Shown: piece after piece, positions 32,216 to 37,858 of the stretch
How the letters are laid out: each line of letters begins with the position of its first letter
Numbering within the stretch: the stretch's first letter is position 1
Assembly (NCBI RefSeq): GCF_900101865.1
Contig: NZ_FNAH01000015.1
Location: forward strand, 1-37,858
Direction: 5' to 3'
Length of the DNA stretch: 37,858 bases
Source: Paracoccus isoporae
GTDB taxonomy: Bacteria; Pseudomonadota; Alphaproteobacteria; Rhodobacterales; Rhodobacteraceae
Program-made: the position numbers and the translations under genes
The notes under the pieces: model-generated
Database searches by the model: none
Seen by the model: only the letters and a program-made list of their open reading frames with translations
What the model was told of the DNA's origin: nothing

Positions 32216-32234
32216 GCATATGCGACCTTGGTCG
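32216..32234. promoter_or_regulatory. Shared operator, CGACCTTGGTCG copy
   Basis: GCATATG then CGACCTTGGTCG (32223-32234), identical over 19 bp to the site at 18797-18815. It lies between the divergent aldehyde dehydrogenase and LuxR-type response regulator genes, 95 bp from the former start and 83 bp from the latter. This placement suggests autoregulation if the response regulator is the ligand. Confidence 0.78.
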
Positions 32235-32317
32235 AGTGTCGGTGACCTGAAAACTGATCCACAAATAACTGGGGGGAATTGCGGGCTATCGGTTAAGGTT
32301 GTCGAAAAAGAGGGCTC

Positions 32318-33022
32318 ATGTCTCAGCGTTCTGGTCAAATACTCGAATCCAACGGCGAGGATTGCGCGGCCAATAACGGCCCTCTGATTCTGCTTGTAGA
32401 CGATCACCCGCTGTTTCTCGATGCCATGCAGATGACAATCGCGGATGCCTTCCCGGACCATTCGATCAGCGTTGCCCACCGCCTGTCTGCCGCGCTTGAC
32501 CTGATCGCGAAAGGCGCGCGGTTTGATCTTCTGGTGCTCGATCTGAACCTGCCCGACGTGAAGGGTGTCGACGGGCTGATCCGCGTCAAGTCCATGGTCG
32601 GAGAGACGCCTGTAATCGTCGTTTCCTCCCTGTCAGATCAACCGGTGGTCGATGCGGTCAAGGCCGCCGGCGCAATCGGCTTTGTCCCCAAGCACAGCTC
32701 ACGGGAACAGATCGTTGCCGCCATCGGCACAGTCCTTTCGAAGGGTGTTCTGGAAGCAGAAGCCCATCGTCCGACCGCTGACGCAAGCGACGCTGACAGC
32801 GTCATCGAGCGGATGAAGACGCTGACCCCGCAGCAAGGGACGATTCTTCACATGATCTGCACGGGCAAGATGAACAAGCAGATCGCCTTCGAGCTGGAGA
32901 TTGCCGAAACCACGGTAAAGGCGCATGTGACCGCGATCCTGCGAAAGATGCATGCCCATTCACGTACCCATGCGGTTTCGCTGGCCCAAAGCGTCAGGTT
33001 CGACTCGATCCTGCCCGAATAA
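32318..33022 (+). CDS. LuxR-family response regulator
   Basis: A 234-aa two-component regulator with an N-terminal receiver domain (VDDHPLFLDAM; phospho-acceptor D75 in LLVLDLNLPDV; the conserved Thr/Ser position in VVVSS and Lys in FVPKHSS). A C-terminal LuxR-type HTH follows (LTPQQGTILHMICTGKMNKQ and ETTVKAHVTAILRKMHAHSR). Regulators of this type control PQQ alcohol oxidation in Pseudomonas (AgmR/ErbR) and methanol/formaldehyde metabolism in Paracoccus (FlhR). It is divergent from the aldehyde dehydrogenase, with the shared palindrome between. It is followed by the FIST protein and hybrid kinase on the same strand. The partner kinase is probably the hybrid kinase at 34238. Confidence 0.9.
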   Translation: MSQRSGQILESNGEDCAANNGPLILLVDDHPLFLDAMQMTIADAFPDHSISVAHRLSAALDLIAKGARFDLLVLDLNLPDVKGVDGLIRVKSMVGETPVIVVSSLSDQPVVDAVKAAGAIGFVPKHSSREQIVAAIGTVLSKGVLEAEAHRPTADASDADSVIERMKTLTPQQGTILHMICTGKMNKQIAFELEIAETTVKAHVTAILRKMHAHSRTHAVSLAQSVRFDSILPE

Positions 33023-33099
33023 GCCCGGCTTGCCATCAGCGCATCACCGGGCCTAACATCGCGAAAATGCTGCGATCAGTGGAGGGGTCAGGGCATCGC

Positions 33100-34245
33100 A
33101 TGAGCGGTCATACCGGCCAGATCATCCTGCGCAGCTGGTCCGACGCGCCGGACCCCACGCAGGCAATAAGCGAGATCGCCGATGGCATAGGGGCGCGCAA
33201 GCTTGCACTGCTTTGCCTGTTCCTGTCACCGGAATATGCCCGCCCCGAATTCGCCGCCGCCGCCACGCGAGCCTTCCCTGACACGCTGATTATCGGCTGC
33301 ACCACCGCGGGCGAGATCACACCCGCAGGCATGCGCGACAATTCGGTGGTCGCCATCGCGTTTACTGCCGAGAATTTCTCGGTCAGCGCAACCTGCATCG
33401 ACCCGGAGGACGCGCCCGACCAGCTGGCTGGCAAGGTGCTGGACCTGATCGCGGCTGAACAGGGCAACCCCGCCACCCTGCCCCATCGTTTCGCCTTCCT
33501 GCTGAATGACGGGCTGGCGCGACACGAGGACCGCGTCATCAGCGCCGTCAGCCCCAGCCTTGGCGATATCGCCCATTTCGGCGGCTCGGCCGGCGACGGG
33601 CTGGAATTTTCGGAAACCCGGCTGCTCTGGGACGGCGCATTCCACAAGAATATCTCGATCCTCACGCTCGTCCGCTCTCGCCTGCCGATCCAGGTGTTCC
33701 GCATCGAGAATTTTTCGCCGGGGCCGACCCGGATGGTGGTGACCGAGGCAGATCCCGCGGAACGGCTGGTGTCGCGCATCAACGACGAACCCGCCGCCGA
33801 GGAATATGCGCGCCTGATCGGAAACTCGACCAGCCAGCTTTCGCCGTTCCACTTCGCATCCCACCCGGTTCTGGTTCAGGCGGGCGGCGACTATCACGTC
33901 AGGGCAATCCAGAAGGTCGAGGAGAACGGCGAGATCCGATTTTTCTCGGCCGTGGATCAGGGGCTGGTGCTGACCATGGCCGAACGCCATGACCTGCTGC
34001 ACCATCTGGAAGAATCGCTGGCGCGTATTGTCGGTGGCCGCAGGCCCGAAGCGATGATCGGTTTCGATTGCGTGCTGCGCAAGATCGAGATCACCTCGTC
34101 CCAGCGGGTCGCGGAAATGTCGGACCTGATGCGGCGCTATCGTGTTCTCGGCTTCAATACTTACGGCGAACAGCACGGCGCCATGCATGTGAACCAGACC
34201 TTCACCGGCGTCGCGATCTTCGCGGATGAGGACGGCGATGCATAG
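33100..34245 (+). CDS. FIST domain sensory protein
   Basis: A 381-aa cytoplasmic protein with FIST N- and C-terminal domains. The N-domain signature is FPDTLIIGCTTAGEITPAG, and the C-domain contains the conserved RVAEMSDLMRRYRVLGFNTYGEQ segment. FIST proteins bind small ligands and are found upstream of sensory kinases. ATG 33100 follows GGAGGGG at 33081; an alternative ATG at 33067 would add eleven residues. It is followed by the hybrid kinase with an 8-bp overlap, so the two are translated together. A small inverted repeat (GCCCGG/CCGGGC at 33023-33052) lies between it and the regulator gene. The signal sensed is unknown, possibly an alcohol or aldehyde (inference). Confidence 0.88.
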   Translation: MSGHTGQIILRSWSDAPDPTQAISEIADGIGARKLALLCLFLSPEYARPEFAAAATRAFPDTLIIGCTTAGEITPAGMRDNSVVAIAFTAENFSVSATCIDPEDAPDQLAGKVLDLIAAEQGNPATLPHRFAFLLNDGLARHEDRVISAVSPSLGDIAHFGGSAGDGLEFSETRLLWDGAFHKNISILTLVRSRLPIQVFRIENFSPGPTRMVVTEADPAERLVSRINDEPAAEEYARLIGNSTSQLSPFHFASHPVLVQAGGDYHVRAIQKVEENGEIRFFSAVDQGLVLTMAERHDLLHHLEESLARIVGGRRPEAMIGFDCVLRKIEITSSQRVAEMSDLMRRYRVLGFNTYGEQHGAMHVNQTFTGVAIFADEDGDA

Positions 34246-36454
34246 AAAGCTGCTGCGCCCCGACGACAGCCCGGAACGCAAGCTGGAAAAGCTCAGCCAG
34301 ATCGTCACCGCACTGATGAAACGGGTTGAGGCCGCCAGCGCCGACACCGCCTATAACTACTTCCATACGGCCGCCGCACTGGAAGCCAAGGTCCGCGCCC
34401 GCACGCATGACCTTGAACAGGCGATGGACCAGTTGAACCAGTCGCGTTCGCGCCTGGACCGCGCGCGGCACGAGGCCGAAAGCGCCCGCGCCGACCTGGC
34501 CGACGCGCTGGAGGCCGTGCGCGAAGGCTTTGCGCTGTTCGGCCATGACAACCGCCTGATCATGTCGAACAGCCGTTTCGCCCGGCTGTTCCCGGACATT
34601 CGACAGAGGGTCACCCCCGGCCTGCTTCTGGACGACTATTTCAATATGGTCTCGCAATCGTCAGCACTTCTTCCCAGCGAGGGCAAGTCGCGCGGCGAAT
34701 GGCTGTCCGAACGCCGCGCGCGTCATCTGGAACTGCAGGTGGGATTCATTCTGGAACTGACCGGCGACCGCTGGATTCAGGTCTCGGAACGGCCGACATC
34801 GAACGGGGGCACGGCAATCCTTCAGACAGAGGTCACCGTCACCGTCCGTCGCGAAAGGCTGGAACGCGACAAGCTGCTGGATGCGCAAAGCCAGCTTGTC
34901 CGCGCCACACTGGATCACCTCGACCAAGGCGTCGCCACCTTCGACGCGAACCGGCTGCTTCTTGCGTGGAACATCCGCCTGCTGGATCTGCTGCCGCTGC
35001 CCGCCGAGATCATGCAGGTCGGCGCGGATTTTCATCAACTGGTCGAAGTTCTTCGCAAGCATGGCGTGTTTCAGCGTGTCGAGAAGATCGACCGGATCAT
35101 GCAATGGGTGAACAATCAGGAATCTCAACGCCCGCTGCGGGACGAACTTTTGACCCGTGGCGGTCATCATCTGACCCTGGCGATGCGGGCCATGCCAAAC
35201 GGCGGCTTCGTGGTCAGCTTTTCCGACGTGACAGGCGAACGCCGGGCGCAGACGGCCCTTGCCAAGACGAACGAAACGCTGGAGGCGCGCGTCCGCCGAC
35301 GCACGCTGGAAATGGAATCGGCTCGTGATGAGGCGCTGCGGGCCAATCAGGCCAAGAGCCGCTTCCTTGCCGCCGCCAGCCATGACCTGCTGCAACCGCT
35401 GAATGCGGCCAAGCTGTTCATGGCCTCGGTCCAGCCCGACGCATTGCCGGCACGCGAAGCGATGCTGATGCAGCGGATCGAAAGCGCTTTTTCCTCGGTC
35501 GAGGCGATCCTGCACGCGCTGCTGGATATCTCACGGCTGGACGGTGCGACGAACGTTCAGCCTAGCCGGATCGACCTCGGCGCGCTTTTTGCCAGCATCG
35601 CCGCCGATTATCGTGAAACCGCGGCGTGCAAGGGGATATCACTGCACTTCGTGCCGACCCGCGCCATCGTCCTCAGCGATCCCGGCTATCTTCAGCGGGT
35701 CATCCAGAATCTGGTGGTCAACGCCATTACCTATACAGCACGCGGCAAGGTGCTGTTTGGCGCGCGCCATCTGCCCGGCGGTCAGATGCGGATCGAGGTC
35801 TGGGACACTGGACCCGGCATCCCACTTTCCGAGCGCGAAGCGATTTTCGAGGAATTTCACCGCCTCGACACCGGCATGGCGCAGGCCGCCGGAATGGGTC
35901 TGGGTCTGTCGATCGTCAAACGCGCCGCGATCCTGCTGGATCATCAGCTATCGCTGGACAGTTGGGAAGGGCGCGGAACCGTCTTCCGCCTGACCCTAGA
36001 CAGGGCGCAGCCTCCCCGGACCGGCAAGCATGAACACGCACCTGCAGAACCGGCTGCCCAGCCTTTCTCGGACATGATCGTCCTTGTTGTTGAGAACGAG
36101 CCAGCCGTGCTGGATGCCATGGTCCTGTTGCTCGACCAGTGGGGCATAAGCCCCCTGCCCGCCACCGATTTCGATGTCGCCGTCAGCCTAATCGAGGAAA
36201 TCGGCGAAACCCCGGACGCCATTATCGCGGACTATCAGCTGGACCACGGCAAGACCGGCATCGAAACCATCGCCAAGCTGCGGGCACGATACGGCGACAT
36301 CCGCGCTTTACTCGTCACCGCAAACCGCAGCAACGAGGTCGCCGATCTCGCCCAGACGCAAGACATATTCCTGCTGCGAAAGCCCGTGCAGCCTGCGGCG
36401 GTGCGTGAATGGCTATCGCATGTCCGGCCTCTTCGGACGCGTTCAGAGATTTGA
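34238..36454 (+). CDS. Hybrid sensor histidine kinase with PAS domains and a C-terminal receiver
   Basis: A 738-aa soluble hybrid kinase without membrane segments. Order: an N-terminal coiled coil (residues 20-100), a PAS-like module (about 100-200), a second PAS-like module (about 215-340), HisKA with H382 in AAASHDLLQPLNAAKLF, an HATPase domain (NLVVNAITYTARG, WDTGPGIP, GMGLGLSIVKRAA), and a receiver with D665 in IIADYQLDHG. The layout matches the NahK/ErcS'/FlhS type of kinases that act on LuxR-type regulators of alcohol and one-carbon metabolism. Start 34238 overlaps the FIST stop by 8 bp; an in-frame ATG at 34226 is possible. The location beside FIST suggests that FIST is its input. Confidence 0.9.
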   Translation: MHRKLLRPDDSPERKLEKLSQIVTALMKRVEAASADTAYNYFHTAAALEAKVRARTHDLEQAMDQLNQSRSRLDRARHEAESARADLADALEAVREGFALFGHDNRLIMSNSRFARLFPDIRQRVTPGLLLDDYFNMVSQSSALLPSEGKSRGEWLSERRARHLELQVGFILELTGDRWIQVSERPTSNGGTAILQTEVTVTVRRERLERDKLLDAQSQLVRATLDHLDQGVATFDANRLLLAWNIRLLDLLPLPAEIMQVGADFHQLVEVLRKHGVFQRVEKIDRIMQWVNNQESQRPLRDELLTRGGHHLTLAMRAMPNGGFVVSFSDVTGERRAQTALAKTNETLEARVRRRTLEMESARDEALRANQAKSRFLAAASHDLLQPLNAAKLFMASVQPDALPAREAMLMQRIESAFSSVEAILHALLDISRLDGATNVQPSRIDLGALFASIAADYRETAACKGISLHFVPTRAIVLSDPGYLQRVIQNLVVNAITYTARGKVLFGARHLPGGQMRIEVWDTGPGIPLSEREAIFEEFHRLDTGMAQAAGMGLGLSIVKRAAILLDHQLSLDSWEGRGTVFRLTLDRAQPPRTGKHEHAPAEPAAQPFSDMIVLVVENEPAVLDAMVLLLDQWGISPLPATDFDVAVSLIEEIGETPDAIIADYQLDHGKTGIETIAKLRARYGDIRALLVTANRSNEVADLAQTQDIFLLRKPVQPAAVREWLSHVRPLRTRSEI

Positions 36455-36491
36455 TCAATGACGATGAAGTCGCAGGCCGGGTCGGCACCTT

Positions 36492-36519
36492 ATTGTTGCT
36501 GCATGATTGTTGCTGCATG
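36492..36519. repeat. Perfect tandem duplication of a 14-bp unit
   Basis: ATTGTTGCTGCATG occurs twice head to tail (36492-36505, 36506-36519), just after the hybrid kinase and before an IS5 left end. It is probably a slippage duplication or a relic of insertion. Confidence 0.75.
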
Positions 36520-36623
36520 GCCGCTCATTCCGAAGACGACAGCACGTGGTCTGCAGCTAAGGGTGCAGACCCATTGATTTCAGTTATTTGACGTGATTCA
36601 AGCTCCGCAAGGAGATCTGATCA

Positions 36624-36735
36624 ATGAGCCATCTTTACTGGCTAACCGCCGCCCAGATGCAGCGCCTGAAGCCGTTCTTTCCCAAGAGCTACGGCAAGAC
36701 CCGCGTCGATGACCGGCGAGTTTTGAGCATCATAG
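36624..36735 (+). pseudogene. IS5-family transposase, N-terminal fragment
   Basis: The first 37 or so residues (MSHLYWLTAAQMQRLKPFFP, SYGKTRVDDRRVLS) are the N-terminus of an IS5-family (IS427-like) transposase. The element's left end lies at about 36550-36623, with a GGAG-type ribosome-binding site. After RRVLS the family similarity stops and the frame runs into unrelated sequence, where the opposite strand encodes a Rossmann-type fragment. The catalytic DDE part is missing. Confidence 0.8.
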
Positions 36736-36809
36736 GCCAGCACGGCTCCGGTCCGGGAAACCAGTCTTTCGCAACCGCGCCGGTGGCGCCGAGGATCAGA
36801 ATATTCATG
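36735..36809 (-). pseudogene. N-terminal fragment of a NAD(P)-binding Rossmann protein
   Basis: From an ATG at 36809 the minus strand reads MNILILGATGAVAKD, the start of an SDR/NmrA-like dinucleotide-binding fold with GATGAVA as glycine motif. A good GGAG site precedes it (AAGGAGCATC). After about 15 residues the frame loses resemblance to the fold, and the next 60 bp run into the IS5 fragment. It is a short leftover of a chromosomal gene cut by the insertion. Confidence 0.55.
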
Positions 36810-36990
36810 ATGATGCTCCTTCAAACTATTGGGCATTTCGATTTTTTCCGTTTCCGGCTTCTCAATGCCTGTCTAACCGTCTGAAGCTTGCCGGCAACTG
36901 CTCGCTGGGATGTTCGGGGGCGTGACCAGCGACCGCTCCGCCCGATCCCGGCGCGCTTTGGCCCCGTCTGCCTGACGCCCACGCGCCGGA

Positions 36991-37505
36991 TCACGCCGGA
37001 TTTGGGTTCAGGCGACGCAGCTGCGCCAGCCGTCGCATGTTGTAGGCGAGGTTTTTCATCCCGATCGTTGCCTTCGCGCGGATCAAGCCGATGGTGCGCA
37101 CCAAGGCGCCCCCCATGTCGTTGGTCTGGGCCCCGAAGACATGCTCGACCCGAGCGCGCACGGCGGACTTGGTCCGATTACTTGCCTTGCCCTGTTCCGT
37201 CAGCGGCTTGCCCCGCTTGCCCTTGCGGTGGATGTGGCTCTTCAGGCCACGGGCGCGCAGCTTCGCCTCCATCTCCGCGGAGCGATAGGCCGGATCGGCC
37301 CAGACGCCAGCACCGGTATTGCCCCGCATCAGCAGGTGATCCACCGCCTGGCTGTCGTGCAGGGCCGCGTCGCTGACGTGGTAACGGCGGACCAGCTTGT
37401 GCTGGCGATCCAGGTTCACGTGGTTCTTGTAGCCATAGTGGGATTTTCCGTGCTTTTGGGTCCAGCGAGCATCCGTGTCCTTCTGTGATCGCTTGGCTCC
37501 TTCCC
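36991..37505 (-). pseudogene. IS5-family transposase C-terminal part, fused to IS256 fragment
   Basis: About 170 residues of an IS5-group transposase. Landmarks are RWTQKHGKSHYGYKNHVNLD with the second catalytic Asp, VWADPAYRSAEMEAKLRARG, and RVEHVFGAQTNDMGG with the catalytic Glu, ending MKNLAYNMRRLAQLRRLNP. The N-terminal third with the first Asp is replaced in frame by an IS256 piece. The subgroup differs from the IS5 fragment at 36624, so the two are not halves of one element. Confidence 0.82.
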
Positions 37506-37767
37506 GACCGACGAGGCCGCGACAGGCGTCCGAGACGATCAACCGCACACCCGACAACCCGCAATCTAACAGGTGCCGCAGGAAAGCCGACCAGCCGGAT
37601 TTATCCTCCTTGGGACCCTCGACGATGCCGAGGATCTCGCGATAGCCCTCACGGGTCACACCGATGGCCACCAGCAGCGACACGTTGCGCACCTCGTCCG
37701 CCCAGGACCGCTTCATCACGATCCCGTCGAGGAAGACGTAAGGGTGATCCCCCTCGATCCTGCTGAT
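37506..37767 (-). pseudogene. IS256-family (mutator) transposase fragment
   Basis: Residues 25-108 of the open frame starting at 37830 are IS256/mutator-like: IEGDHPYVFLDGIVMKRSW (first catalytic Asp), NVSLLVAIGVTREGYREILG, EDKSGWSAFLRHLLDCGLSG, and VRLIVSDACRGLVG with the second Asp. The 5' part is cut by the IS3 left end at about 37764, and the 3' part is replaced by IS5 sequence at about 37505. The frame extends into IS3 DNA for 20 further codons, which have no meaning. Confidence 0.82.
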
Positions 37768-37858
37768 CCTCCCCCACTGAAGTGGTCCGCCGTTATGATT
37801 AGGAAACGGAGGATCAGAGATGGCAAACAAGCGACCGAAGCCGGAAGAGATTGTGTCG
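37764..37858 (+). mobile_element. IS3-family element, left end
   Basis: The terminal repeat starts TGATCCTCCCCCACTGAAG and is related to the IS3 right end at 426-451 of this window. Leader and orfA follow. The element cuts an IS256 transposase remnant and continues beyond the window. Confidence 0.82.
37820..37858 (+). CDS. IS3-family transposase OrfA, first 13 codons
   Basis: MANKRPKPEEIVS is the familiar start of IS3-family OrfA proteins, whose HTH follows outside the window. A GGAGG-type ribosome-binding site (ACGGAGG, about 37806-37812) precedes the ATG. Incomplete at the window end. It has the same orientation as the OrfB remnant at the left edge. Confidence 0.8.
   Translation, partial: MANKRPKPEEIVS

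Noticed and set aside
1..37858. The whole window as a composite transposon bounded by two IS3 copies
   Set aside because: Only one end of each IS3 copy is visible and their repeats are related but not identical, so no transposition unit can be shown.
1..37858. CRISPR arrays, tRNA or rRNA genes
   Set aside because: No regularly spaced repeats and no cloverleaf or rRNA-like sequence were recognised in any gap.

Overview
The window is high-G+C DNA that looks like an alphaproteobacterium of the Rhodobacterales, most likely Paracoccus or a close relative. This rests on the pseudoazurin, the PQQ-dependent alcohol oxidation cluster with FMN/Fe-S and two-component partners, the RepB/ParB-type proteins and the insertion-sequence families. 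It is an inference from gene content, because no rRNA or other taxonomic marker is present. The stretch is mosaic: IS3-family ends lie at both edges, and IS5, IS256, IS630 and phage remnants mark the seams.

Region 1 (1-6400) is an adaptive response to DNA alkylation. It holds alkA (3' end cut by an IS3 element), a conserved unknown gene, alkB, a PEP-mutase/isocitrate-lyase-like gene, two small genes, ada, a 2OG-Fe(II) oxygenase and a second O6-alkylguanine methyltransferase (ogt). Four copies of the Ada half-box pattern (A/G)AT-N6-GCAA lie 60-68 bp upstream of the four leading start codons (alkA, the unknown gene, ada, ogt), so the island reads as one Ada regulon.

Region 2 (6400-16400) is accessory DNA. 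A fused phage remnant (DUF2793-like plus Rz1-like lipoprotein) is followed by a two-gene AAA ATPase/subtilase system matching IetAS (plasmid stability and antiphage defence), with a 16-bp inverted repeat just upstream. Then comes a minus-strand module of a large serine recombinase, a ParB-like gene broken by one base in an A6 tract, and a RepB-C-terminal-type protein. A divergent small HTH gene, an unrecognised 347-aa gene and an IS630 fragment complete it.

Region 3 (16400-36450) is a PQQ-dependent alcohol oxidation and signalling cluster. It contains pseudoazurin, a PQQ alcohol dehydrogenase, a nitrate/sulfonate/taurine-type ABC importer, an ABC-2 type exporter with a YVTN beta-propeller and a periplasmic binding protein, a PedF-like cytochrome c and a MoxJ-like binding protein. 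An aldehyde dehydrogenase operon follows, with DUF779, a NosR-like flavin/4Fe-4S membrane protein and ApbE. The cluster ends with a LuxR-type response regulator, a FIST sensor and a hybrid histidine kinase. A palindrome CGACC(TT/AA)GGTCG preceded by CATAT(G/T) occurs in all three divergent intergenic regions, so it is a strong candidate operator for one regulator, plausibly the encoded LuxR-type protein. The proposed flow is alcohol to aldehyde in the periplasm (PQQ enzyme to cytochrome/pseudoazurin), then aldehyde to acid in the cytoplasm (NAD enzyme).

Region 4 (36450-37858) is a graveyard of insertion sequences: an IS5-type N-terminus, a short Rossmann-protein fragment, an IS5/IS256 in-frame transposase chimera and the start of another IS3 element. 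No tRNA, rRNA or CRISPR array was recognised. Family names come from recognition of sequence motifs, not from database searches.
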